Assembly (NCBI GenBank): GCA_016190985.1
Contig: JACPPI010000016.1
Span: forward strand, 1-51,966
Origin: Opitutia bacterium
GTDB taxonomy: Bacteria > Verrucomicrobiota > Verrucomicrobiia > Opitutales > Opitutaceae
Reading direction: 5' to 3'
Length of the DNA stretch: 51,966 nucleotides
The notes beneath the pieces are model-generated. The model did no database searches, was not told where the DNA came from, and saw only the letters and a program-made list of their open reading frames with translations. Of the stretch, positions 34,328-41,971 are shown one piece after another. A program made the position numbers and the translations under genes. Every line of letters starts with the position of its first letter. The stretch's first letter is position 1.

Positions 34328-35698
34328 ATGCCCGCCTTCACCCCCGAAAAACTCGCCACCTGGACCGGCGGGGCTTGGACGCGTCTTCCGGGCGGCGCGA
34401 TCACGGGCTTCAATCAGGACACCCGCGCGCTGACCGCGGGGCAGGTCTTCGTCGCGCTGAACACCGGCCAGCGCGACGGGCACGATTTTCTGCGCGAGGC
34501 GGAGGCAGGCGGGGCGGTGGCGGCGCTGGTCAGCCGGACGGTTGCCGGCGCCACGCTGCCGCAGCTCGTGACCGCGGACCCGCTCGGCGCCTTCCAGCGC
34601 ATCGCCCGCGAACAGCGCCGGGAGTTTCACGGCACGGTGGTCGGCGTGACCGGCAGCGCGGGCAAGACCTCGACCAAGGATCTGCTGGCCCTCCTGCTCG
34701 GCGGCAGCCCCGATGTCCTCGCGACCGCCGGCAATTTGAACAATCACATCGGCGTCCCGCTCACGCTCACGCGGCTCGATCCGGCGCACCGCGCGGCGGT
34801 CATCGAGGCGGGAGTCAACAGGCCCGGCGAAATGAGCGCCTTGGCGGAGATGATCGAACCCGACCACAGCCTGGTCACGCTCGTGGCGCCGGCGCACCTG
34901 GAAAAACTCGGATCGGTCGAGGGCGTCGCGGCCGAGAAGGCCCGCCTGCCGGCCGCCAACCGCCCGGGCGGAGTCGCGGTGTTTCCCCTTTCGTGCTGGG
35001 CCTATGAACCGTTTCGCGCGCTGGCCAATCCGTTGGTGCTGGTGCCCGAGGGCGGGGGTATAAAGACAGACTCCGGTCGCACGGTGAAATTTTCTGTCTC
35101 CCACCGCACCGGACGCACCGAGGTGACGCTCGACGGCAAGCGCCGCTTCCAGCTCCGCCGGGTCTCCGCCGGCATGGCGCAGAACGCCGCGCTGGCCCTG
35201 GCGCTCGCCTCCGAACTGGGAGTGAAGGACGCGGTGTTGCAGGCGCGCCTCGAGAACTGGCAGCCCGCCAAATGGCGCGGCGAGCTGCGGCAGGTCGGCG
35301 AGGCCGCGGTGTATTGCGATTTCTACAACGCCAACCCGGCGTCGATGGCCGATGCGATCGAAGCCTTCAACGCGGTCGTGGGTGCCGGGCAACCGCGGCT
35401 CTATGTGCTCGGTTCGATGGAGGAACTGGGCGCCGAGGCCGCCGCGTATCACCGCGAGCTGGGCCGCCGGCTGCACCTGCGGCCCGGCGACTTCCTCTTC
35501 GCGCTCGGCACCCAGGCCGCCGCGCTGCGCGAGGGCCTGCTCGAAAACGGCAACGCCGCCGCGCAGATCGTGATCGTCGCCGATGTCGCCCCGGTGCGCG
35601 AGCGCCTCGCGGGTTTCAAGGGCGCCGTGTTCCTGAAAGGCAGCCGCCGCTACCAGCTCGAAACCGTCCTCGAACCCCATGCCGTCCATGCACATTGA
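34328..35698 (+). CDS. murF: UDP-MurNAc-tripeptide:D-Ala-D-Ala ligase
   Basis: 456 residues. P-loop GVTGSAGKTSTKDLLALLL, NLNNHIGVPLTLTRL, EAGVNRPGEMSALAEMIEPD, VYCDFYNANPASMADAIEAF (the DxYNANPxS motif that defines MurF), VLGSMEELGAEAAAYHRELG and a late KGSRRYQLE. Adds D-Ala-D-Ala to the tripeptide precursor. The last 11 bases overlap the first of two small genes (start ATG 35688; ATG 35679 is also in frame). Confidence 0.95.
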   Translation: MPAFTPEKLATWTGGAWTRLPGGAITGFNQDTRALTAGQVFVALNTGQRDGHDFLREAEAGGAVAALVSRTVAGATLPQLVTADPLGAFQRIAREQRREFHGTVVGVTGSAGKTSTKDLLALLLGGSPDVLATAGNLNNHIGVPLTLTRLDPAHRAAVIEAGVNRPGEMSALAEMIEPDHSLVTLVAPAHLEKLGSVEGVAAEKARLPAANRPGGVAVFPLSCWAYEPFRALANPLVLVPEGGGIKTDSGRTVKFSVSHRTGRTEVTLDGKRRFQLRRVSAGMAQNAALALALASELGVKDAVLQARLENWQPAKWRGELRQVGEAAVYCDFYNANPASMADAIEAFNAVVGAGQPRLYVLGSMEELGAEAAAYHRELGRRLHLRPGDFLFALGTQAAALREGLLENGNAAAQIVIVADVAPVRERLAGFKGAVFLKGSRRYQLETVLEPHAVHAH

Positions 35699-35900
35699 TT
35701 TCAGCTCGGCCATCGACAACGCCCGGCTCATCGCCGCGCGCGCCGCCGCCTCGCGGCAAAATTCCGCCGCGGTTCCGCTCACCTCCAGCCGTTGGTGCGC
35801 GCTGCCGTCCGGCGGCCGGGGGGAGACCCGGGGCCGGACCGCGGCCCCGGCGGTGAACATAAAAGCGGCTGCCGGTGGAAGATCCGCCCATGCGCACTAG
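35688..35900 (+). CDS. small RWC-motif protein A in the dcw cluster, unknown
   Basis: 70 residues from ATG 35688 (73 from ATG 35679). Reads MHIDFSSAIDNARLIAARAA, then a Ser/Gln/Asn stretch and VPLTSSRWCALPSGGRG, then a low-complexity Arg/Ala tail. It overlaps the murF end by 11 bases and the next small ORF by 11 bases. The N-terminal half aligns with protein B: Phe5-Ser6, Ala12-Arg13, Ala17, Ala20, Ser26 and Arg-Trp-Cys. No known family or membrane segment. The overlap chain and the shared pattern argue for a real gene; function unknown. Confidence 0.6.
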   Translation: MHIDFSSAIDNARLIAARAAASRQNSAAVPLTSSRWCALPSGGRGETRGRTAAPAVNIKAAAGGRSAHAH

Positions 35901-36078
35901 CTTCAGTCCCACCCTGGAGGCCGCCCGCCGGCTCAACGCGAACCCCGCGAAGGCCAATACCGGCAGCACCCCGCCGATGGAACCGCGCTGGTGCGAGTGG
36001 CCGCGGCGCGCGCCGGCGCCCCGCCGGGCCGTCGGCATCTGGCAGACGTTGCAGCAAATCCAGGCCCGCCATGCTTAG
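35890..36078 (+). CDS. small RWC-motif protein B in the dcw cluster, unknown
   Basis: 62 residues: MRTSFSPTLEAARRLNANPA, then GSTPPMEPRWCEWPRRAP and an Arg-rich segment ending in a helix-like IWQTLQQIQARHA. It overlaps protein A (11 bases) and mraY (8 bases), so the chain murF-A-B-mraY has no untranslated gap. The pattern F-S-x2-[LI]-[DE]-x-A-R ... R-W-C-x2-P is shared with protein A, suggesting local duplication. The single Cys next to Trp could bind metal only as an oligomer. Unknown function; perhaps a regulator or scaffold for lipid II synthesis. Confidence 0.6.
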   Translation: MRTSFSPTLEAARRLNANPAKANTGSTPPMEPRWCEWPRRAPAPRRAVGIWQTLQQIQARHA

Positions 36079-37186
36079 TTACCTCGCAGACTACGCCCAT
36101 CTGTGGAGCCCGTTGCGGCTGTTCCACTACATCACCGTGCGCTCGGTCGGCGCGGCGGTCACGGCGCTGTTCATCGGGTTTCTCATCGGGCCGTGGCTGA
36201 TCGGGCGGTTCCGCGCGCTAAAATTCGGCCACGGCTATATCGACGAACGCACGGGGGCCCTGGGCGCGACCTATTTTGACAAGCAGCACACCCCCACGAT
36301 GGGCGGGCTCATCATTTTCATTTCGCTCTTTGGCAGCGCGGTGCTGTGGGCCGAGCCGAATGTCTGGGTCTTTGTCGCGCTCTTCATCTATACCGCCCTG
36401 ACCGTGCCGGGCTGGCGCGACGACTACCTGAAGGTTGTCCACAAGAACAAGGACGGCATCAAATCCTGGGAGAAGATCGCCTGGCAATCGCTGGCGACCG
36501 TGGTTGCGCTGGGCGTCCTGCTCTGGCACCCGCAGAGCGCCGCGAAGATCCGGGAGCTGTGGGTGCCGTTCATCAAGACCGCCATCATCGCGCACATGCC
36601 GTGGTGGCTGCTGTTCGTCCTGATCTGTCTTTGGATCGTCGGTTTCAGCAACGCCATCAACCTCACCGACGGCCTCGACGGCCTGGCGGCCGGTTGCACC
36701 ATCACCGTGGCGCTGGTCTTCGGCATCATGGCCTACGCCGCCGGCCACAGCATCATCGCGCAATACCTGCTCATCAGCTACGTGCCCGGCACGGGCGAGC
36801 TGACGGTGGTGTGCGCCGCGCTCATCGGCGCGTGCATGGCCTTCCTGTGGTTCAACTCGCACCCGGCCGAGGTGTTCATGGGCGACACCGGCTCGCTCGC
36901 GCTCGGCGGCCTCATCGGCGTCATGGCCTTCATGATCCACCAGCCGTTCACGCTGGTGATCGTGGGCGGCGTGTTCGTGATGGAGGCGCTCTCGGTCATC
37001 TTCCAGGTCGGCTGGTTCAAGTGGACGAAGCGCCGCAGCGGCACCGGCCGCCGGCTCTTCCTCATGGCGCCGATCCACCACCATTTCCAGAAGCGCGGCT
37101 GGCCGGAGACCAAGGTCGTCCTGCGTTTCTGGGTGCTTTCCCTCGGCTTCGCCCTCGCGGGCCTGGCCACTCTGAAGCTGCGCTGA
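36071..37186 (+). CDS. mraY: phospho-MurNAc-pentapeptide transferase
   Basis: 371 residues, about ten membrane helices. Makes lipid I from UDP-MurNAc-pentapeptide and undecaprenyl phosphate. Motifs: DKQHTPTMGGLIIF, a DD pair in WRDDYLKVVHKNKDG, NAINLTDGLDGLAAG (catalytic Asp), FLWFNSHPAEVFMGDTGSLALGG and MAPIHHHFQKRGWPETKVVLRFW. The residues before DD (Trp-Arg) differ from the common FLDD/FIDD. ATG 36071 gives the usual N-terminus (MLSYLADYAHLWSPLRLF). Confidence 0.96.
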   Translation: MLSYLADYAHLWSPLRLFHYITVRSVGAAVTALFIGFLIGPWLIGRFRALKFGHGYIDERTGALGATYFDKQHTPTMGGLIIFISLFGSAVLWAEPNVWVFVALFIYTALTVPGWRDDYLKVVHKNKDGIKSWEKIAWQSLATVVALGVLLWHPQSAAKIRELWVPFIKTAIIAHMPWWLLFVLICLWIVGFSNAINLTDGLDGLAAGCTITVALVFGIMAYAAGHSIIAQYLLISYVPGTGELTVVCAALIGACMAFLWFNSHPAEVFMGDTGSLALGGLIGVMAFMIHQPFTLVIVGGVFVMEALSVIFQVGWFKWTKRRSGTGRRLFLMAPIHHHFQKRGWPETKVVLRFWVLSLGFALAGLATLKLR

Positions 37187-37197
37187 CCCGTCCTCCC

Positions 37198-37380
37198 ATG
37201 CCCATCGACTACAACTTCGAGCATACGCCCAGTTTCCGTGATTTCACCCGCACCAGCCTCGTGCTGCTCCGGCAGCCCGTGGTCCGGTCCCTCGCCAAAC
37301 TGCGCCGCCTCCGCAAGGGACAGCCGGTCCCCGAGGGCCCGCTGGCGCGCACCGCCAAGACTTTCGCAGGAGTTCGCTGA
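37198..37380 (+). CDS. small basic protein after mraY, unknown
   Basis: 60 residues starting 11 bases after mraY, at the position where murD normally begins: MPIDYNFEHTPSFRDFTRTS, then LVLLRQPVVRSLAKLRRLRK and a C-terminal EGPLARTAKTFAGVR. The middle could form an amphipathic basic helix suited to membrane or nucleic-acid contact. No known domain. It does not share the RWC motif. It is not a murD remnant: there is no P-loop. Confidence 0.55.
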   Translation: MPIDYNFEHTPSFRDFTRTSLVLLRQPVVRSLAKLRRLRKGQPVPEGPLARTAKTFAGVR

Positions 37381-37548
37381 CAGGTTCTTTATGCCAACCA
37401 ATCGGAACCTTGCCCAAATTTGCTGTCAGCGAACACCTGCTTTTTCCCCCCGTCTCCGCCGCCTTCCCGCCCAAAGCCCTGTGGAAAAGCCGTGAACAAG
37501 TCCTATTTTTAGATAGCAAATCTCCAACCTCAGCCCTCATATACCGCC

Positions 37549-38445
37549 ATGAAAATTCTCCAGATCTTCGGAGCAGTCGTCGCCGTGCACCTGCTCGCGT
37601 TTATCTTCATTTTTGCCAGCCCCGGCTGCCAGTCGGGCCCGCGCAACATCCCGACGCCCGACGCCACCCTGCCGGCCGGTGGCGCGGCTGCGCCTGTCAC
37701 CTTCAACGTCGCGACGCCCCAGCCCGTGGACCTCGGCACGCCGGCTCCGGCCTACGTGCCGCCTTCGGCTGGCGGCCACGCCGCGCCGACCCGCCCGGGT
37801 TCGGCCGCCGCCGTCGCCATCACGCCCGCCAAGCCCGCCGCCGAGGTCGCGCCGGTGTCCACCTACACCGTGGCCCGGGGTGACAGCCTCTGGACCATCG
37901 CCAAGAAAAACAATCTGACCGTCGCCGAACTAGCCAAGGCCAACAACCTCGGCGTCGGGGCCGCGCTCCAGCCCGGCAAAAAGCTCATCATCCCCGGCAA
38001 GGTGGGCGCCGCTCCCGCGGCCGCCGACAAGCCGCGCGACCTCGGCACGCTCACGCAGGCCGCGCCCGCCGCCAAGCCGGCGAACGGCGAGGCCGTGAAG
38101 CACACCGTCGCCGTCGGCGAGAGCCTCGGGATCATCGCCAGGAAATACCAGGTGACGGTCGGCGAGCTGGCCGCCGCCAACAACATCACCGATCCCTCCA
38201 AGGTCCGCGCCGGCCAGCAGCTCGTCATCCCCGGCTTCAAGGCCGTCGCCCCGAAGGGCGGTGCCGCAAAAGCTCCCAAGCCCGCGGCCGCCGAGACCCC
38301 GGCCGTCGCCAAGCCCACGACACCGCACTTTGAAATCGCCCCGCCGCCGCCCGGCCAGGACCTCGACTCGGGCCTGAAGGACGCCGGCACCGAGGTGCCG
38401 ACCATCAAGGTGGAAGACGCCAAGCCCGTGCCGCCGAAGAAATAA
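37549..38445 (+). CDS. LysM peptidoglycan-binding protein
   Basis: 298 residues. N-terminal membrane/signal segment (IFGAVVAVHLLAFIFIFASP) followed by GCQSG, so possibly a lipoprotein, then a Pro/Ala-rich linker and two LysM domains: about residues 104-149 (STYTVARGDSLWTIAKKNNL ... LIIPG) and 184-230 (KHTVAVGESLGIIARKYQVT ... LVIPG). A Lys/Pro/Ala-rich tail follows. LysM binds peptidoglycan glycan chains, so this is a periplasmic wall-binding factor embedded between mraY and ftsW, just upstream of ftsW (12 bases). No catalytic domain. The 168-base gap before it may hold an internal promoter. Confidence 0.88.
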   Translation: MKILQIFGAVVAVHLLAFIFIFASPGCQSGPRNIPTPDATLPAGGAAAPVTFNVATPQPVDLGTPAPAYVPPSAGGHAAPTRPGSAAAVAITPAKPAAEVAPVSTYTVARGDSLWTIAKKNNLTVAELAKANNLGVGAALQPGKKLIIPGKVGAAPAAADKPRDLGTLTQAAPAAKPANGEAVKHTVAVGESLGIIARKYQVTVGELAAANNITDPSKVRAGQQLVIPGFKAVAPKGGAAKAPKPAAAETPAVAKPTTPHFEIAPPPPGQDLDSGLKDAGTEVPTIKVEDAKPVPPKK

Positions 38446-38457
38446 GCCGTCACCACC

Positions 38458-39621
38458 ATGGTGGGTTCGCCGAGCGCCGCTGTTCTTCGCCGACCTCTCA
38501 CGATCACCCCCGCGAGTGTCATTGTCGTCTGCGTGGCGGCCTTGGTCTCGCTGGGGCTCGTGGTGCTGTTCAGCGCCAGCTCGCCCATCAAGGGCGGGCC
38601 CTACGCCTATCTCTACAAGCAGTTCATCTTTCTCGCGCTGGCGATCGGCGCCGGCTGGCTCGTGGCCATCGCCGACCTGGAGCAGCTGCGCAAGTTCGCG
38701 TGGGTGGCCGCCGCGCTCGCGCTCCTCGCCCTGGTGCTCGTGCTCATCCCGCACATCGGCATCACGGTGAAGGGCAGCCGCCGGTGGCTCGGCTTCGGGG
38801 GCGTGCGGCTGCAGGTGTCGGAGTTCGCCAAGCTCGCGCTGGTCTTCTCGCTCGCGCACTACCTCGCCGTCAACCAGAGCCGGCTGCATGATTTCTGGCG
38901 CGGCTTCGTGCTGCCGCTGGCGTGGATCGGGCTTTTCTCTCTTCTCGCGCTCGTCGAGCCCGACTTCGGCGCGGCGATGCTGCTGGGGGCGATCGGCGTC
39001 ATGCTGCTCTTCCTGGCGGGCGCGCGCCTGAAGTTCCTGCTGCCCTCCGTCGGCGTCGCGCTGCTCGGCTTTGTCGTGCTCGTGCTCAACAATCCCGTGC
39101 GCCTGCAGCGCGTGCTGTCGTTCCTCGACCCCGAGGCCAACCGGCAGGGCGCCGGCTACCAGCCGTGGCAGGCGCTGCTGGCCTTCGCGGCCGGCGGCGT
39201 GGACGGGGTCGGGCTCGGCAACGGCCGCCAGCAGAACGCCTTCCTGCCCGAGGCGCACACCGACTACATTTTCGCCATCATGGGCGAGGAGATGGGCCTC
39301 ATCTTCACGCTCCTCACCGTGGCGCTGTTCGTGGCCATCTTCATCGCGGGCCTCATGCACGTGCGCCGCGCGCCGAACCTGTTCCAGTTCCTGCTCGTCA
39401 CCGGCTGCGTGCTGCTCATCACGCTGCAGGCCATCATCAACCTCGGGGTCGTGACGAGCCTGCTGCCGTCGAAAGGCATGTCGCTGCCGTTCATCAGCGC
39501 CGGCGGCTCGAACCTGCTGCTGATGGGCCTGCTCGTCGGCGTCATCATCAACTCCCAGCGCACCTGGGAGCGGCCCAAGCCGCTCGTCCGCAAACGCGCT
39601 TTAACCGAGGTGATCGCGTGA
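38458..39621 (+). CDS. ftsW: lipid II polymerase FtsW (SEDS family)
   Basis: 387 residues with about ten membrane helices. SEDS signatures: KGSRRWLGFGGVRLQVSEFAKLALV, VEPDFGAAMLL (catalytic Asp region), GAGYQPWQALLAFAAGGVDGVGLGNGRQQ, LPEAHTDYIFAIMGEEMG and LLPSKGMSLPFISAGGSNLL. Works with FtsI in septal peptidoglycan synthesis. It directly follows the LysM protein; murD is not between mraY and ftsW. Confidence 0.95.
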   Translation: MVGSPSAAVLRRPLTITPASVIVVCVAALVSLGLVVLFSASSPIKGGPYAYLYKQFIFLALAIGAGWLVAIADLEQLRKFAWVAAALALLALVLVLIPHIGITVKGSRRWLGFGGVRLQVSEFAKLALVFSLAHYLAVNQSRLHDFWRGFVLPLAWIGLFSLLALVEPDFGAAMLLGAIGVMLLFLAGARLKFLLPSVGVALLGFVVLVLNNPVRLQRVLSFLDPEANRQGAGYQPWQALLAFAAGGVDGVGLGNGRQQNAFLPEAHTDYIFAIMGEEMGLIFTLLTVALFVAIFIAGLMHVRRAPNLFQFLLVTGCVLLITLQAIINLGVVTSLLPSKGMSLPFISAGGSNLLLMGLLVGVIINSQRTWERPKPLVRKRALTEVIA

Positions 39622-39622
39622 T

Positions 39623-39715
39623 GCCGGAAACTCCAAACGCCAGACTCCAAGCGCCAAACAAACTGTTGGGTTTCTCGGCTTTGGCCTTTGGCGTTTGTGA
39701 TTTGGCGTTTCTCAC
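39623..39715. repeat. inverted-repeat element with CAAACGCCA units between ftsW and murG
   Basis: The left half contains CCAAACGCC and GCGCCAAAC units; the right half contains their complements TTTGGCG and GGCGTTTGTG. The centre is around AAACTGTTGGGTTT. The ftsW-murG gap exists because of it. The GGAGG used by murG lies just after it (39716-39720). It resembles a MITE-like intergenic stem-loop and could attenuate or stabilise the message. Confidence 0.6.
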
Positions 39716-39727
39716 GGAGGTGACTCC

Positions 39728-40864
39728 GTGAGCAGGTTTGTCATCGCCTGCGGCGGCACCGGCGGCCACCTCTCGCCCGGCATCGCGCTGGCCGAGGCGC
39801 TCATCGCGCGCGGCCACACCGTCACCCTTTTCATCAGCCACAAGAAGGTCGATAAGCGCCTGATCGAGAAATACCCGCACCTCTCCGTCGCGCGCGTCCC
39901 GAGCGCGCCCTTCGGGTGGCGGCCCGATGTCCAGCTGCGCTTTCATTGGAAGCAGACGCAGGGCCTGCTCTTCAGCCTGCGCTTCGTGCGCGAGTTCCGG
40001 CCCGACGCCATCATCGGTTTCGGCGGCTTCACCAACGCCGGCGTCGTCCTGGCCGGCCGGATGCTGGGTGTTCCGGTCGCGTTGCACGAGGCCAACCGCG
40101 TGCCCGGCCTCGCGATCCGGGTGCTGGCCCGCTTCGCCGCGCGGCTTTATCTGCCGCCGGGGGTCCGCCTGCCGGGCCGGCGCGGCGTCTGGGTCCGCCA
40201 CACCGGCCTGCCGGTGCGCCCCGAGATCGCCCGGCTGCCGCGCGACGAGGCCCTCGCGCGGCTGGGCCTGGATCCGGCGCAAAAACTGCTCGTCATCCTC
40301 GGCGGCAGCCAGGGCTCCGGCAACCTCAACCAGTGGGCGGAGCAAAACCTCACGGCGCTGGCGCACGACGGCATCCAGGTCTACTGCGTCACCGGTCTCG
40401 GCAAGGGCAGCGCCGGCGTGCAGGTGCTGCACGACCGGAGCGGCCAGGTGGTGCGCAGCTGGTTCGAGCCCTTTTCCGACCGCGTCGGCGTGCTGATGTC
40501 GGCCGCCGACCTCGTCCTCAGCCGCGCCGGCGCGGGCACTCTCGCCGAGCTGGTGCGCTGCGAGACGCCCGCCATCCTGATTCCCTATCCGCATGCGGCC
40601 GACAACCACCAGTGGGCCAACGCCTCGTATTTCGAGCAGCAGGGCGGCGGCGTGGTCGTGGCCGACCACGCGCTCGCCGGCCTGCGGCAGGAGGTGCGCG
40701 ATGTGATCTTCAACGACTGGCTCCTGAGCAAATTCCGCACGAACCTGCACCGCATGTCGCAGGAGAACACCATCGACACCATCGTGCACGATCTCGAGGA
40801 CCTCGCGGCCGGCACGCCGCCGTCCCACCAGCTGCGGCCCGCGACGGCGGCCACCCCCACATGA
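39728..40864 (+). CDS. murG: UDP-GlcNAc--lipid I GlcNAc transferase
   Basis: 378 residues, GT28 family. N-terminal ACGGTGGHLSPGIALAEAL, the second Gly-rich loop IIGFGGFTNAGVVLAGRM, HEANRVPGLAIRVL, the UDP-GlcNAc site LVILGGSQGSGNLNQW, SRAGAGTLAELVRCETPAILIPYPHAADNHQWANASYFE. Makes lipid II at the inner face of the membrane. The GTG start is preceded by GGAGG (39716-39720). Its TGA overlaps the ATG of murB; murC, normally next, is absent. Confidence 0.95.
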   Translation: MSRFVIACGGTGGHLSPGIALAEALIARGHTVTLFISHKKVDKRLIEKYPHLSVARVPSAPFGWRPDVQLRFHWKQTQGLLFSLRFVREFRPDAIIGFGGFTNAGVVLAGRMLGVPVALHEANRVPGLAIRVLARFAARLYLPPGVRLPGRRGVWVRHTGLPVRPEIARLPRDEALARLGLDPAQKLLVILGGSQGSGNLNQWAEQNLTALAHDGIQVYCVTGLGKGSAGVQVLHDRSGQVVRSWFEPFSDRVGVLMSAADLVLSRAGAGTLAELVRCETPAILIPYPHAADNHQWANASYFEQQGGGVVVADHALAGLRQEVRDVIFNDWLLSKFRTNLHRMSQENTIDTIVHDLEDLAAGTPPSHQLRPATAATPT

Positions 40865-41838
40865 GCGCCGCCGCCAAAATCATGGAACCGGATCGGCGCG
40901 CCGGGCGTTGGAGCGGATTCCTCGCCGCCGTCCGGTCCGCGCTCACCACGGGAAGCCGGCTGACTGAAAATGAAATGCTCGGCCCGAAGACGACGATGCG
41001 GGTCGGCGGCCCGGCGCGGGTCTACGCCGAGCCGGCGACCGCGGAGGATTTGCGCCTGCTGCTGGTGGAGGCCGCCCGCTGCGGCCTGCGGGTGTTCTTT
41101 CTCGGGCGCGGCTCGAACCTGATCATCCCCGACGAAGGCGTCGACGGCCTCGTCCTCAGCCTGGCGCATGAGAGCTGGCAGAAATTCGAGCCGCGCCCCG
41201 ACGGCCGCGTCTGGGCCGGAGCCGGGCTCCGGTTGAAGAACCTGTGCGGCCTGGCGACCAAGGCGGGGCTCAAGGGTTTTGAATTTCTCGAGGGCATCCC
41301 CGGCTCGGTCGGCGGCGCGCTGCGGATGAACGCCGGCGCGATGGGCGGATGGATGTTCGATGTCGTCGAGGAAGTCCACCTGATGAGCCTCGCCGGCGAA
41401 ACGCGCACGCTCAAGAAGGGCGAGATGCACGTGGACTACCGCCACTGCGCCGAGCTGCACGAGGCCATCGCGCTTGGCGCGTTGCTGCGGCCGGCGGCTT
41501 CCGCCGCGTCCGCCGACATCCGCCGGCAGATCGATGTTTACCAGAAGAAGCGCGTCGAGTCCCAGCCGCGCGAGCCGAGCGCCGGCTGCATCTTCAAGAA
41601 CCCGCCGGGCGCCTCCGCCGGGCGGCTGATCGACGAGCTGGGCCTCAAGGGCGAGCGGGTGGGGGATGCCGAGGTCTCGCCGGTGCACGCGAATTTCATC
41701 GTCAACCGCGGCCACGCGACCGGCGCCGACATCATCGCGCTCGTGCGCCGGATCCGCGCCCGGGTGAAAAGCGCCAAAGGCATCGACCTCGAGCCCGAGG
41801 TGCTGCTTTTCGGGCGGGAATGGAGGGACGTGCTGTGA
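40861..41838 (+). CDS. murB: UDP-N-acetylenolpyruvoylglucosamine reductase
   Basis: 325 residues, FAD enzyme reducing enolpyruvyl-UDP-GlcNAc to UDP-MurNAc. The type-II-like FAD domain shows TTMRVGGPARVYAEP, FFLGRGSNLIIPDEG, GFEFLEGIPGSVGGALRMNAGA, and the catalytic block PREPSAGCIFKNPPGASAGRLIDELGLKG with the Ser/Cys proton donor, then VHANFIVNRGHATGADI. The first 25 residues are extra, with no MurC-like ligase domain, so it is not a MurC-MurB fusion. ATGA overlap with murG. Confidence 0.95.
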   Translation: MSAAAKIMEPDRRAGRWSGFLAAVRSALTTGSRLTENEMLGPKTTMRVGGPARVYAEPATAEDLRLLLVEAARCGLRVFFLGRGSNLIIPDEGVDGLVLSLAHESWQKFEPRPDGRVWAGAGLRLKNLCGLATKAGLKGFEFLEGIPGSVGGALRMNAGAMGGWMFDVVEEVHLMSLAGETRTLKKGEMHVDYRHCAELHEAIALGALLRPAASAASADIRRQIDVYQKKRVESQPREPSAGCIFKNPPGASAGRLIDELGLKGERVGDAEVSPVHANFIVNRGHATGADIIALVRRIRARVKSAKGIDLEPEVLLFGREWRDVL

Positions 41839-41877
41839 ACATTATGCTCCATGATTTTCGAACGGACTGTTTTTGGA

Positions 41878-41945
41878 GGCGGGGCCATCAGCCTCGCAGG
41901 TTAGTTGCCGCGAAACCCATGTCGCGCGGGGCTGATGGCCCCGCC
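41878..41945. repeat. REPIN-like palindrome doublet 5, between murB and ddl
   Basis: Arms of 20 bases at 41878-41897 and 41926-41945 are reverse-complementary at 19/20, the 16-base core GGCGGGGCCATCAGCC being perfect. Each arm also folds on itself (GCGGGGC-TGATG-GCCCCGC in the right arm; one mismatch in the left). The spacer is 28 bases. It interrupts an otherwise tightly packed operon and may affect read-through or message stability. Confidence 0.75.
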
Positions 41946-41971
41946 ACCCATGGGCAATCGGAGAGCCAAGC

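Noticed and set aside
40861-41838. MurC-MurB fusion
   Set aside because: The MurB protein has only about 25 extra N-terminal residues and no P-loop or Mur-ligase domain.
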